A DNA stretch of 37,263 nucleotides from CAYNQN01 sp964530525 (GTDB lineage Bacteria; Actinomycetota; Acidimicrobiia; Acidimicrobiales; Acidimicrobilacustridaceae): assembly GCA_964530525.1 (NCBI GenBank), contig CAZHBH010000017.1:1-37263 (forward strand), in the 5' to 3' direction. Numbering within the stretch: the first letter of the stretch is position 1; each line of letters starts with the position of its first letter. The position numbers and the translations under genes were made by a program. Positions 1 to 9,474 of this stretch are shown in pieces. The notes beneath the pieces were generated by a model. That model made no database searches and was not told where the DNA came from. It saw only the letters and a program-made list of their open reading frames with translations.

Positions 1-15
1 GTCGATGCGGGACAT
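1..15 (-). CDS. 5' end of a truncated downstream gene
   Basis: The minus strand reads TGATG at 17-13, so the stop codon of the membrane-protein gene overlaps an ATG at 15-13 by one base. The next codons read Met-Ser-Arg-Ile-Asp before the window ends. The tight overlap suggests a translationally coupled gene in the same operon. Nothing about its function can be seen here. Confidence 0.45.
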
Positions 16-467
16 CAGTTCGCCCCCTTCCTGACGAGCGGCCTTCCGTACTCGGACCTCGGGACCACCTTGGCGGCCTCGGCGCGCTTGGAGCGGTCGT
101 TCCACCAGGCCCAGATCCAGATGTTGAGGCCGAGGAAGAGGCCGTAGATGCCCACGGCCACCAGGTCGCGCACCACCTGGAAGGAGATGGTGACCGGGAA
201 GGGTCCGCCGAGCTCTTGGGGCTTCAGCAGGTCGAACGGCCCGAAGACGATGTTGTCCGGGCGCCACTGCAGCTCGTTGTCGGCCCAGGTGAGCCATAGG
301 TGCGGCACCATGCCGTACACCCAGAACATGAGGAAGAAGCCGAACGTCGCGGCGATCATCGCCTCGCCCCAGGTGATCGGGGCGCCCACGGGACGACGCT
401 TGCCCACGAAGATCACGACGCCCATGAGGACGGCGGTGAGGATCAGCGATGAGACGAATGCGACCAC
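15..467 (-). CDS. Small three-helix membrane protein, possibly respiratory-chain associated
   Basis: A 150-residue protein with hydrophobic segments at about residues 3-20, 34-58 and 99-122, and a basic C-terminus rich in Arg and Lys. It starts with GTG at 467, preceded on the minus strand by a clear GGAGG Shine-Dalgarno about 10 bases upstream. I recognise no catalytic motif. It sits divergently from a membrane-anchored cytochrome c and overlaps a further minus-strand gene by one base, so a role beside a cytochrome bc-type or other respiratory complex is plausible, but that rests only on context. Confidence 0.75.
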   Translation of the reverse strand: MVAFVSSLILTAVLMGVVIFVGKRRPVGAPITWGEAMIAATFGFFLMFWVYGMVPHLWLTWADNELQWRPDNIVFGPFDLLKPQELGGPFPVTISFQVVRDLVAVGIYGLFLGLNIWIWAWWNDRSKRAEAAKVVPRSEYGRPLVRKGAN

Positions 468-499
468 TGCCTGCCACCTCCCTCGTGAAATCTCTCACA

Positions 500-505
500 A
501 TTGTA
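500..505 (-). promoter_or_regulatory. Candidate -10 box (TACAAT) for the membrane-protein gene
   Basis: On the minus strand this reads TACAAT, five of six matches to TATAAT, inside a short AT-rich patch in very GC-rich DNA. It lies 32 bases before the GTG start at 467, leaving a leader that carries the GGAGG ribosome-binding site. No convincing -35 box is seen at 16-18 bases. The 8-base palindrome ACAATTGT covers the same spot. Confidence 0.4.
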
Positions 506-751
506 TCGTCGAGGGTCAGGTGCCGACCCATCACGGAGTTGCCAACCAACCCTCTCGGGACGGTTTAGCACGCCCCTCGCACGCCCAGCACATCCTCCTT
601 CGCTCTCGGCTCGCTCCGCTTTGCTCCGTTCCGCGTCGCGCCGGCTTCGCCGATCCGCTGCCATCGACTCGACTGCTCCGCCTGTCGGCCGCGCAGCGTC
701 ACCGAACGCTCGCCCCGCCCCCGGCTTTGCCACCCCACCAGGCGCGTCGCG

Positions 752-757
752 TATGGT
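752..757 (+). promoter_or_regulatory. TATGGT -10 box, leaderless start of the cytochrome c gene
   Basis: TATGGT is followed by six bases and then the GTG start codon at 764, which places the expected transcription start on or next to the start codon. There is no Shine-Dalgarno. The same hexamer sits before the DtxR-family gene at 10062. Confidence 0.55.
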
Positions 758-763
758 GAGCGC

Positions 764-1618
764 GTGACCGAGGTCCCCGAGCACCTACTACGCCGCTCGC
801 GCGAACGCCGCGCCGCCCTAGGCCTCGGCGGTGGTTCCGAGGGAGGAGCAGAAGCTCCCGCCTCCAAGCCTGCCGAGTCCGAGGCCTCGGCTACCGCCGT
901 CGAGAAGGCCCCGGCCTCCGCGCCCGCAACCCCGGAGCCGGCGGCCCCCGCCACACCTCCTCCCCCCACGCCTCCCTACCTGGAGGCAGCGCTGGAGCGG
1001 AAGCGCATCCCCTACTGGGCCATGCCGGTGCTCGCCTTCCTCCCCATCTGGGCGATCATCTACGCGGGCTCGCTGTCGCCTGCCGACACCGGGGGTCCCA
1101 CCCAGCTGAGCCTCGGGGCCGAGATCTACGCCGCCCAGTGCGCCGCGTGCCACGGGCCTTCGGGAGGAGGTGGCGTCGGGCGACCCCTGAGCGGGGGAGA
1201 CGTCCTCAAGACCTTCCCGAACATCGAGCAGCAGCTCGAGTTCGTTGCCATCGGAAGCGACGGTGTCGGCCTCGGCAACCCGTACGGAGACCCCGACCGC
1301 GAGGGCGGGGCACACATCTCCGGAGGCTTCAACGGCAACATCATGCCGGCGTTCGGGAGCTCCCTCACCGAGGAGGAGCTGCTCGCCGTGGTGCGCCACG
1401 AGCGCGAGGTCCTCTCCGGCGAGGAGCTGGAGTCCGACCAGTTCGCAGCCGACGGCACACGCAACTGGTCGACCGGTGAGCCCATGCTCGACGCCAGCAC
1501 CGGACTGCTCATAACGCCCGACGGCGAGCCCCTCTTCGACGAGGAGGGCAAGGCGATCATGGTCGCCGGCACCGGCGGCGCGGCCAACGCCGGCCAGCTG
1601 AACCCAGCCGACGAGTGA
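764..1618 (+). CDS. Membrane-anchored mono-heme c-type cytochrome
   Basis: A 284-residue protein. Residues 1-70 are Ala/Pro/Glu-rich and probably disordered in the cytoplasm. Residues 84-103 form one membrane helix, and the outside domain carries a CAACH heme-attachment motif (Cys126, Cys129, His130) and a likely axial Met194 in an IMPAFG context. It would act as an electron carrier on the outer face of the membrane, between a quinol oxidoreductase and a terminal oxidase. The C-terminal 60 residues extend past the usual cytochrome fold and are acidic. The GTG start is chosen because a TATGGT box lies six bases before it. The stop overlaps the next gene by GTGA, implying coupling with the flavoprotein. 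Assignment as a class I cytochrome c is firm; the exact partner is not. Confidence 0.9.
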   Translation: MTEVPEHLLRRSRERRAALGLGGGSEGGAEAPASKPAESEASATAVEKAPASAPATPEPAAPATPPPPTPPYLEAALERKRIPYWAMPVLAFLPIWAIIYAGSLSPADTGGPTQLSLGAEIYAAQCAACHGPSGGGGVGRPLSGGDVLKTFPNIEQQLEFVAIGSDGVGLGNPYGDPDREGGAHISGGFNGNIMPAFGSSLTEEELLAVVRHEREVLSGEELESDQFAADGTRNWSTGEPMLDASTGLLITPDGEPLFDEEGKAIMVAGTGGAANAGQLNPADE

Positions 1619-2883
1619 CCATCACGCCGGCGTCCGCCCTCCACGACGTCCTGGTGGTGGGCGGGGGGCCTGCAGGCGCGGCGACCGCCTTCTGGCTCGC
1701 CTCTGCCGGCCACGACGTCGTGGTAGTCGAGCGCAAGCTCTTCCCCCGTGACAAGACGTGCGGCGACGGCCTCACCCCCAGGGCGGTGAAGCAGCTCACC
1801 GACCTGGGCCTGGCCGAGCAGCTCCGACGCTTCCACCGCTACGACGGACTGCGTGCCGTGGCCCACGGGGTGACGTTGGAGCTGCGGTGGCCGGACCACC
1901 CGGTCTACCCCAGCCACGGCTACGTGGTGCGTCGGCGTGACCTCGACGCGATGGTCGCCGACAGGGCAGCAGAGGTCGGCGCCGTCGTGCAGCAGGGCTC
2001 CGAGGCGGTCAAACCCCTGCTCGACCGGGGGTTGGTCGCGGGCGCTGTGGTGCGCGACACCCGGAGCGGCGAGCTGCGCGAGGTGCGGGCCCGCTACGTC
2101 GTGGTTGCCGATGGCGCCAACTCACGCTTCGGCCGCGCCCTCGGCACTGCCCGAACCAGGGCCTGGCCCCAGGGCATGGCGATAAGGGGCTACTTCGAGA
2201 GCCCCTTGCACGACGATCCCTGGATAGAGAGCAGCCTCGACGTGCGGGACCGCGCCGGGGCATCCCTCCCCGGCTACGGCTGGATCTTCCCCGTGGGCGA
2301 CGGGCAGATCAACGTGGGGATGGGCCTGCTCTCGACGTTCCGCGACTTCCGTTCGGTGAACACCACGCACCTCATGAACGAGTTCGCGGCCACAGCGCCC
2401 GAGCGCTGGGGCATCAGCCCGGAGACCGCCACGTGCGAGCCCACCGGGGGACGCCTGCCCATGGGGGGTTCGGTGGGCCCGAAGGTGGGAGCCACCTGGA
2501 TCGTCGTGGGCGACGCCGCGGGATCCATCAACCCCTTCAACGGTGAGGGGATCGACTACGCGTACGAGACCGGTCGCATGGCAGCCGGCCTCCTGGACGA
2601 GGCGTTGCAGACCGGCGATGGCCTGGTGCTGCGGCGCTACCCGGCGATGCTCGACGCCGAGTACGGGCTCTACTTCAAGGTGGCGCGGCTGTTCGCGAAG
2701 GTGATCGGCCAACCGACCCTCATGCGCGAGCTGACCCGGGTGGGGATGAGGTCGCGCACGCTCATGGAGTGGGTGCTGCGGATCATGGCCAACCTGCTCA
2801 GGCCCGACGAGCTCGGCCCGGCCGAGGCCGCCTACAAGGCCGCCGCCGCACTGGCGCGGCTGGTGCCCGAGCGCGCTGCCTGA
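1615..2883 (+). CDS. Geranylgeranyl reductase family FAD-dependent oxidoreductase (menaquinone reductase-like)
   Basis: A 422-residue flavoprotein. The N-terminal dinucleotide fold has GGGPAG at residues 16-21 and a Glu ending the second strand. The motif KTCGDGLTPRAV follows, typical of the geranylgeranyl reductase family, and the second FAD motif GDAAGSINPFNGEGID begins near residue 299. Family members saturate isoprenoid chains; in actinobacteria one branch (MenJ) partially saturates the menaquinone side chain, which would fit the neighbouring cytochrome. Other branches act on archaeal-type lipids or halogenate and hydroxylate aromatics, so the substrate is inference. The GTG start overlaps the stop of the cytochrome gene by four bases. 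Confidence 0.85.
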   Translation: MTITPASALHDVLVVGGGPAGAATAFWLASAGHDVVVVERKLFPRDKTCGDGLTPRAVKQLTDLGLAEQLRRFHRYDGLRAVAHGVTLELRWPDHPVYPSHGYVVRRRDLDAMVADRAAEVGAVVQQGSEAVKPLLDRGLVAGAVVRDTRSGELREVRARYVVVADGANSRFGRALGTARTRAWPQGMAIRGYFESPLHDDPWIESSLDVRDRAGASLPGYGWIFPVGDGQINVGMGLLSTFRDFRSVNTTHLMNEFAATAPERWGISPETATCEPTGGRLPMGGSVGPKVGATWIVVGDAAGSINPFNGEGIDYAYETGRMAAGLLDEALQTGDGLVLRRYPAMLDAEYGLYFKVARLFAKVIGQPTLMRELTRVGMRSRTLMEWVLRIMANLLRPDELGPAEAAYKAAAALARLVPERAA

Positions 2884-2972
2884 GCGCACCTCTCGACCTC
2901 ACCACCTCCAACGATCCGACGTCGCTCGCCGCCCGCGTGAGGAAGGGGAGCACCCAGGTTTCGGATAGCCCT

Positions 2973-4426
2973 CTAGGCCGGCCGCTGGTCGCCAGATATG
3001 GGCTCGTGCCATCCGCCGTGGGGTTCAGCCAGGACCTGGGCCTGCGGCGGTCCCCACGTACCCGGGTCGTAGATGTGCAAGCGCGACGGCCACTGGAGCA
3101 GGTCGCTCACTATGCGCCACTGCTCCAGCACCGATTGGGCGTCGCCGAAGCGGCGGGAGTCGCCGTGGGCGGCATCGTCGAGCAACCGCTCGTAGGGCTC
3201 GCCGGAGCTGCCGAACAGCTCGTCCTGAGCGACCTCGAGGTCTACCGGGTGGCTGAGGAGCCGGTCACCGGGAACCTTCGCCTGGAGTTGGAGGAGGATC
3301 TCCTGGTTCTCGCCCAGGCGGAAGCGGAGGTGGTTCGGGGGTGGCGCCGACGCCTCGGCGTCCCCGAAGAGCATCCGTGGCGGCTCCTTGAACTCCACGA
3401 TCGCCTCCGTGGCGGTCACGGGAAGCTTCTTGCCTGCCCTGATGAGCCACGGAACCCCGGCCCAGCGCCACGAGTCGATCTCGAAGTGCAGCGCCACGAA
3501 CGTCTCGGTGTCCGACCCGGGAGCCACCCCGGGCTCGTCCACGTAGCCGCGGTACTGGCCCCGGACGGCCCTTGCCGGATCGAAGGTGGGGATCTGGCGG
3601 AACACCTTCAGCTTCTCGTCGCGCAGAGCGCTCGCGTCCGCAGCGGCCGGCGGCTCCATCGCGAGCAGCGCGACTATCTCGAGCAGGTGGTTCTGGACCA
3701 CGTCTCGCAGGGCCCCGGCCGTGTCGTAGAACTTCGCCCGCCCGGCGGTCCCGAAGTCCTCTGCCATCGTGATCTGCACGCTGGAGATGAAGTTGCGGTT
3801 CCACACCGGCTCCAGGAGGGAGTTGGCGAAGCGGAAGACGAGCAGGTTCTCCACCCCGTCCTTGCCGAGGAAGTGGTCGATCCTGAACACCGACGAGTCG
3901 TCGAAGGCCCGATCCAGCACCTCGTTGAGGGCTCGGGCCGACGCCTGGTCGCGACCGAAGGGCTTCTCGACGACCACCCTCGCACCCTCGGTCAGGCCGA
4001 CCCCGTGGAGGCCCTCGATCACGTCGTCGAACAACGCTGGGGGGATGGCCAGGTAGAAGAGGGGGTGCTTCACGCCACGCAGGCGTTCCTTGAGCTCGCC
4101 GAAGGTCGCAGGCTCGCGGTAGTCACCGCTGACGTAGCAGAGGCGCCCCGACATCTGCTCCCAGGTGTGCGGGTCGAGCTGGTGGCGCTCCTCGATGGCG
4201 CTGCGGGCGGCCTTGCGCAGGTCGTCGTCGTCCCACGGCGACGAGGCGACACCCACCACGGTCACGCCCCGCAGGGCCTCCCTGCGCTCCAACTCGTACA
4301 CAGCGGGAAAGATCCGCCGTCGTGCGAGATCCCCCGTGGCCCCGAAGAGCACGAGCGCGTCGCTGCTCACACGCCGCTCCGGCGAGCTGGGTGCCCTCCC
4401 GCCAACCGGTCGTCGGTGGTTCGTGC

Positions 4427-4430
<4 letters not shown>
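2973..4430 (-). CDS. zwf: Glucose-6-phosphate 1-dehydrogenase
   Basis: A 485-residue enzyme oxidising glucose 6-phosphate to 6-phosphogluconolactone with NADP+, the entry step of the oxidative pentose phosphate pathway, in the cytoplasm. The dinucleotide-binding GATGDLA is at residues 30-36, EKPFGRD at 155-161, and the substrate-binding hallmark RIDHFLGK at 183-190, with His187 close to the catalytic dyad. Length is normal for the family. The GTG start lies in a GTGA overlap with the hemL stop, so it is probably translated from the heme operon mRNA. It is last in that operon and faces the FAD reductase across 89 bases in which I see no clear terminator. Pairing zwf with heme genes is less usual than pairing with tal or tkt. 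Confidence 0.95.
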
Positions 4431-5722
<1,292 letters not shown>

Positions 5723-5756
5723 GCTCGCCACACCCGACCGTCGCGGCCACCAGGTC

Positions 5757-6737
5757 TCACGAGAGGGCCTCCGCGATCTCACGGGCGAAGTAGGTGACCA
5801 CGAAGTCGGCACCGGCGCGCTTGATGGATGTGAGGCTCTCCATCGCCACCGCGCTCCCGTCCACCCATCCGTTGCCGGCTGCTGCCTTGATCATGGCGTA
5901 CTCCCCCGAGACGTGGAAGGCGGCCACCGGCACTTCGGTGCTCTCACGCACTCGCCGCAGCACGTCGAGGTACGGGAGGGCCGGCTTCACCATCACCATG
6001 TCGGCCCCCTCGGCCACGTCCAGCGAGACCTCCACCACGGCCTCGGCCACGTTGCGCGGGTCTTGCTGGTACGCCCTTCGGTCCCCTCCCCCTGCGATCT
6101 CCACGTCCACTGCATCACGGAAGGGCCCGTAGAGGCTGGAGGCGTACTTGGCGGCATAGGCGAGAACCGCCGTCCCAGCGAACCCGCCGCTGTCGAGAGC
6201 CGCCCGTATGGCACCGACCTGTCCGTCCATCATCCCGGAAGGGGCCACCACGTCGGCCCCGGCAGCTGCCTGGGCGAGGGCGATCCTCGCGTAGACGTCC
6301 AGCGTGGCGTCGTTGTCGACGCCACCGGCGTCGTCGAGCACTCCGCAGTGCCCGTGGTCCGTGTACTCGTCGATGCAGAGGTCGGCCATCAGCACCACCT
6401 CGTCTCCCACCTCGTCCCGGAGCTCCGCCAGGGCCACCTGCACCACGCCGTCGGGATCCCACGCGGCGGTACCGGTGGCGTCCCTGCGTCCGGTGACGCC
6501 GAAGATCATCACGCCGGGCACCCCGAGGGCGGCGAGCTCGCTCACCTCCGTGCGCAGGGATGCGACGTCGTGCCTCACCACGCCAGGCAACGACGCGATC
6601 GGTCTGCGTCCTCCGACCTCGTCGCTCACGAACACCGGGGCGACGAGGTCGTCCACCGACAGGCTCGTCTCGGCGACGAGCCGCCGCAGCGCTGGGGTGC
6701 GCCGCAACCTTCGCATCCGACGCTCCGGGAAGGCCAC
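5757..6737 (-). CDS. hemB: Porphobilinogen synthase (delta-aminolevulinic acid dehydratase)
   Basis: Joins two 5-aminolevulinate molecules into porphobilinogen. From GTG 6737 the protein has 326 residues with Schiff-base lysines Lys197 (AYAAKYAS) and Lys251 (MVMVKPALPYLD). The metal site reads DLCIDEYTDHGHCG: Cys121 and Cys131 are present but the middle zinc cysteine is Asp123, a hybrid between the three-Cys zinc and the Asp-rich magnesium types. GTG 6737 has a TAGGCT box six bases upstream, typical of a leaderless start here. ATG 6716 has a good GGAG ribosome-binding site and would give 319 residues. The gene is 68 bases downstream of cobA-hemD and may have its own promoter within the operon. 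Confidence 0.95.
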   Translation of the reverse strand: MAFPERRMRRLRRTPALRRLVAETSLSVDDLVAPVFVSDEVGGRRPIASLPGVVRHDVASLRTEVSELAALGVPGVMIFGVTGRRDATGTAAWDPDGVVQVALAELRDEVGDEVVLMADLCIDEYTDHGHCGVLDDAGGVDNDATLDVYARIALAQAAAGADVVAPSGMMDGQVGAIRAALDSGGFAGTAVLAYAAKYASSLYGPFRDAVDVEIAGGGDRRAYQQDPRNVAEAVVEVSLDVAEGADMVMVKPALPYLDVLRRVRESTEVPVAAFHVSGEYAMIKAAAGNGWVDGSAVAMESLTSIKRAGADFVVTYFAREIAEALS

Positions 6738-6743
6738 GAGCAG

Positions 6744-6749
6744 AGCCTA
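6744..6749 (-). promoter_or_regulatory. TAGGCT -10 box, internal promoter before hemB
   Basis: On the minus strand TAGGCT is followed by six bases and the GTG start of hemB. It lies in the 68-base gap after cobA-hemD, so hemB-hemL-zwf may be transcribed separately as a leaderless mRNA. Confidence 0.5.
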
Positions 6750-6805
6750 GGAGAGGCGAGGTGCTTCGGCTCCCAGGGGTGAGGTGCCCTTGCGCTGAAG
6801 AGGTA

Positions 6806-8254
6806 CTAGGAGAGGTGGTCCACCAGGGCCTGCACCAGGCCCTCGATCGTGTGCGTCCGCGCCACGACCGACACCGACAGCCCACGATCGGCCGCCGTCG
6901 CCGCCGTCACCGGTCCGATGCAGGCCACCACGGCGGGCACCGGCAACCCGGTGTCCAGGTAGCGCTCGACGGTGGACGAGGAGGTGAAGGTGATGGCGTC
7001 CGCCTCGCTCGCCAGCTCCCGCTGCGCGTCGGTCGCGGGGAGGGCCTCGGTCCGGTACGCCTCGACCACGTCCAGGGTCCAGCCGAGGGAGCGCAGGCCG
7101 TCGGGCAGGACGTCACGTCCCATGGCCGCCCTCGCCAGGAGCGCTCGTCCACCGCCGGGCGGCGCGGCAGGGAACGACGCCAGCAAAGACTCCGCCACGA
7201 ACTGCCGGGGGACGAGGTCGGCCACCACGTTTGCGGCGGCGAGGGCATCGGCCGTGGCTCGGCCGATGGCGGCGACCTGCACCCCAGCCAGGTCGCGTGC
7301 ATCGCGCAGCTCGGCCATCAGGCGCCTCACCCCGTTCGCCGAGGTGAGCACCAGCCAGTCGTAGCCACGCACAGCGGCGGCCGCCGCGCGCAGGGCTTCA
7401 CCCCCGTCGGCGGGGGGGAGCAACGAGATCGTGGGAACCTCGACCGGTTGCGCGCCTTGGGCGAGCAACGCCCTCGAGAGATCGGAAGCCTGTTCGCGGG
7501 CTCGGGTGACCACCACCTTGCGCCCGAAGAGGGCGCGTGACTCGAACCAGTCGAGGTCCAGCGCGGCGACCTGCCCGAAGACGACCACAGAAGGGGCTGC
7601 CACGTCCTGGCAGGGCAGCGTCGCCAGCGTCGCCCTGACCGTCCGTTGGTTCGGACGCGTCCCCCACTGCACGGCCGCCGCCGGCGTGTCGGGGGCCAGG
7701 CCACCTTCGAGGAGCCGCTCGACGATCTGGGCGATGCGACCGGCGCCCATGAGCACCACGATCGTGCCTCCAAGCTTCGCCACCGTTGACCAGTCGAGCT
7801 CGCCTCCCTTGGCCGGATCCTCGTGCCCCGTCAGGACGGTGAAGGACGTGGAAGAGTGCCTCATCGTCACCGGGATCCCGGCGTAGGCGGGCACCGCCAG
7901 CGCCGAGGTGACGCCAGGTACGACCTCGTAGGGCACGCCCGCGCGCGACAGAGCAGATGCCTCCTCGCCGCCGCGGGCGAACACGAAGGGATCGCCCCCC
8001 TTGAGGCGGACCACCTCCCTGCCTGCGGCGCCCTCGGCCACGAGGAGCTCACAGATCGAGTCCTGGGTCATGACGGCGTGCCCGGCTCGCTTGCCGACGT
8101 TGACGAGCTCGGCGCCCGGGGGGGCCAGGTCGAGGAGGGAGGCGACCGAAAGCCTGTCGTAGACGACCAGGTCCGCCCGAGAGAGCACGTCCGCTCCGCG
8201 CACCGTGAGCAGGCCGGGGTCGCCGGGCCCGGCACCTACCAGGTAGACCGTCAT
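6806..8254 (-). CDS. Fused uroporphyrinogen-III C-methyltransferase / uroporphyrinogen-III synthase
   Basis: A 482-residue bifunctional protein. The N-terminal half is a SUMT (CobA) domain with VGAGPGDPGLLT at residues 6-17, RLKGGDPFVFARGGEE near 82-97, and the PGVTSALAVPAYAGIPVTMR segment; it makes precorrin-2 from uroporphyrinogen III using SAM. The C-terminal half, from about residue 250, is a HemD-type synthase that closes hydroxymethylbilane to uroporphyrinogen III. The fusion is common in actinobacteria. The frame is open to a TTG at 8326, but ATG 8254 fits the family N-terminus and overlaps (ATGA) the stop of a 22-codon ORF upstream. hemA and hemC, often adjacent, are not in this window. 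Confidence 0.93.
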   Translation of the reverse strand: MTVYLVGAGPGDPGLLTVRGADVLSRADLVVYDRLSVASLLDLAPPGAELVNVGKRAGHAVMTQDSICELLVAEGAAGREVVRLKGGDPFVFARGGEEASALSRAGVPYEVVPGVTSALAVPAYAGIPVTMRHSSTSFTVLTGHEDPAKGGELDWSTVAKLGGTIVVLMGAGRIAQIVERLLEGGLAPDTPAAAVQWGTRPNQRTVRATLATLPCQDVAAPSVVVFGQVAALDLDWFESRALFGRKVVVTRAREQASDLSRALLAQGAQPVEVPTISLLPPADGGEALRAAAAAVRGYDWLVLTSANGVRRLMAELRDARDLAGVQVAAIGRATADALAAANVVADLVPRQFVAESLLASFPAAPPGGGRALLARAAMGRDVLPDGLRSLGWTLDVVEAYRTEALPATDAQRELASEADAITFTSSSTVERYLDTGLPVPAVVACIGPVTAATAADRGLSVSVVARTHTIEGLVQALVDHLS

Positions 8255-8319
8255 CGTTGGACACTCGGTGCTGGTGGGAGCTCCCGCGCGCCATGGCGCG
8301 TCGTCGGGCGGATCGGCAT
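8251..8319 (-). CDS. Putative 22-residue leaderless leader peptide ORF
   Basis: ATG at 8319 lies six bases after a TACCCT box on the minus strand, so an mRNA from that promoter would begin at this codon. The ORF has 22 codons, is rich in Arg and Pro (begins MPIRPTTRHGAR), and its TGA stop overlaps the ATG of cobA-hemD as ATGA. No Shine-Dalgarno precedes cobA-hemD, so ribosomes finishing this ORF could reinitiate on the enzyme gene. What is seen is the spacing and the overlap; translation and any regulatory role are inference. The alternative is an in-frame TTG start for the enzyme at 8326. Confidence 0.45.
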   Translation of the reverse strand: MPIRPTTRHGARELPPAPSVQR

Positions 8320-8325
8320 GGGCCA

Positions 8326-8331
8326 AGGGTA
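8326..8331 (-). promoter_or_regulatory. TACCCT -10 box of the tetrapyrrole operon
   Basis: On the minus strand TACCCT ends six bases before ATG 8319. No recognisable -35 hexamer is seen. It is the best promoter candidate upstream of cobA-hemD. Confidence 0.45.
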
Positions 8332-8446
8332 GGTAGTCGTGGAGCCCGCTCGCGACGCGGCTTCCGCCGAGCTGCCCACGAGCGACTGGAACACGTTCCT
8401 GAGACCGATTTCACGCGCGCAAACGTTCGCTGATGGTCCATGCTGT

Positions 8447-8560
8447 ACGGGAGGTGCTGGTAGCCCCCCAAAACGCCAGCGCCTTTCAAGACCCCGACAT
8501 CTTCCCCCCCGTGTCGTTGGTCTCCCAGGAGGGCCTTTCGAGGCCCTCTTGGTCGTTTTC
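8447..8560 (+). ncRNA. 6C small RNA
   Basis: Two hairpins each carry a run of six or more C in the loop, the defining feature of the actinobacterial 6C RNA. Hairpin 1 pairs 8453-8460 (GGTGCTGG) with 8476-8483 (CCAGCGCC, one G-U pair) around C6 at 8464-8469. Hairpin 2 pairs 8490-8493 with 8519-8522 and 8495-8499 (CGACA) with 8512-8516 (TGTCG), with a small internal loop, around C7 at 8504-8510. A perfect intrinsic terminator follows at 8525-8559. The 5' end is uncertain, roughly 8447. In mycobacteria the homologue (B11/6C) acts on mRNAs through its C-rich loops. It lies between the divergent cobA-hemD and peroxiredoxin genes. Confidence 0.9.
8525..8560 (+). terminator. Intrinsic terminator of the 6C RNA
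   Basis: GAGGGCCT (8529-8536) pairs perfectly with AGGCCCTC (8541-8548) around a TTCG tetraloop; CCAG (8525-8528) extends the stem with TTGG (8549-8552). The stem runs into TTGGTCGTTTT, giving the U-rich tail. It is the only terminator in the window with both a strong stem and a T run. Confidence 0.9.
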
Positions 8561-8705
8561 GGGCCGGGAGCGAGCCCGACGGATCGCCGGTCCGTCGTAC
8601 AGGTCAGTCGTTGCCCAACCAGGTCCCTCCCGGCCAGATGCCGGCGAGCAGATCGGCCGAAGCCCAAATCCCGACCAACTTCGTCAACTTTCGCCCGTGC
8701 GGACC

Positions 8706-8711
8706 TAGGAT
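8706..8711 (+). promoter_or_regulatory. Candidate -10 box (TAGGAT) for the peroxiredoxin gene
   Basis: TAGGAT lies 63 bases before ATG 8775 in the 215 bases between the 6C terminator and the gene. A leader of about 55 bases with a GAGGA ribosome-binding site would result. No good -35 box is seen. Confidence 0.35.
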
Positions 8712-8774
8712 GAGGGCCCACGACCTAGCAAACGGCTCCCGCGGGGGCCCTGGCGAACGATGCGAGGACAGAAC

Positions 8775-9410
8775 ATGGCCATCCAACTGGGGGACATCGC
8801 TCCCAACTTCAAGGCGGACACGACTCAGGGACCGATCGAGTTCCACGACTGGAAGGGAGAAAGCTGGGCGGTGCTGTTCTCCCACCCCAAGGACTACACG
8901 CCGGTGTGCACGACCGAGCTGGGTGCGGTGGCCCGCCTGAAGCCCGAGTTCGACCGCAGGGGCGTCAAGGTGATCGGCCTGAGCGTCGATCCGGTGGAGT
9001 CCCACGAGGGATGGTCTGCTGACATCGCCGAGACGCAGGGGACGGCGCCCAACTTCCCGCTCGTGGCCGACCCCGACCGCACGGTCGCCGACCTCTACGG
9101 GATGATCCACCCCAACGCGAGCGACACCGCGACGGTCCGCTCGGTGTTCGTGATCGACCCCAGCAACAAGGTGCGCCTCACCCTGACCTACCCCGCCAGC
9201 GCCGGTCGCAACTTCGCCGAGGTGCTCCGGGTCATCGACTCCCTGCAGCTCACCGACTCCCACAAGGTGGCCACGCCTGCCGACTGGCAGGACGGCGACG
9301 ACGTCATCATCGTCCCGGCCGTGTCGGACGACGAGGCCGCCGGTCTCTTCCCGAAGGGCTACAAGGCGCTCAAGCCCTACCTGAGGGTCACCCCCCAGCC
9401 CAACAAGTAG
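8775..9410 (+). CDS. 1-Cys peroxiredoxin (Prx6 type)
   Basis: A 211-residue thiol peroxidase that reduces hydrogen peroxide and organic hydroperoxides in the cytoplasm. The peroxidatic Cys45 sits in HPKDYTPVCTTELG, the PVCTTE form being diagnostic of the Prx6 subfamily; a C-terminal domain ending PYLRVTPQP is also typical. No resolving Cys is seen. ATG 8775 is preferred over the in-frame ATG 8760 because GAGGA at 8763-8767 is correctly spaced for it and the family begins with a short MAIQLGDIAPNF-like segment. It is a single-gene unit followed by a long hairpin at 9418-9457. Confidence 0.95.
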   Translation: MAIQLGDIAPNFKADTTQGPIEFHDWKGESWAVLFSHPKDYTPVCTTELGAVARLKPEFDRRGVKVIGLSVDPVESHEGWSADIAETQGTAPNFPLVADPDRTVADLYGMIHPNASDTATVRSVFVIDPSNKVRLTLTYPASAGRNFAEVLRVIDSLQLTDSHKVATPADWQDGDDVIIVPAVSDDEAAGLFPKGYKALKPYLRVTPQPNK

Positions 9411-9417
9411 AGCTCCT

Positions 9418-9457
9418 GGCCCCCTTGGGCTCGTCGTCCGGCGAGCTCAGGGGGGCC
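9418..9457. terminator. Long hairpin between convergent genes
   Basis: A 16-bp stem pairs 9418-9433 with 9442-9457, with two G-U pairs, around an 8-base loop. It lies 8 bases past the peroxiredoxin stop and 18 bases before the end of the convergent isomerase-like gene. There is no T run on either side, so bidirectional termination is inferred from position. Confidence 0.6.
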
Positions 9458-9474
9458 CGCTTCTCCGCGCTGGA

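Noticed and set aside
443..969. Overlapping ORFs in the 280 bases between the first membrane protein and the cytochrome gene
   Set aside because: All are low-complexity Arg/Ala/Ser frames in GC-rich DNA without ribosome-binding sites. I see no gene there, only promoters at the edges.
8433..8708. 91-codon plus-strand ORF over the 6C RNA
   Set aside because: The bases are explained by two RNA hairpins and a terminator; the predicted peptide has no homologous feature, and its frame crosses the terminator.
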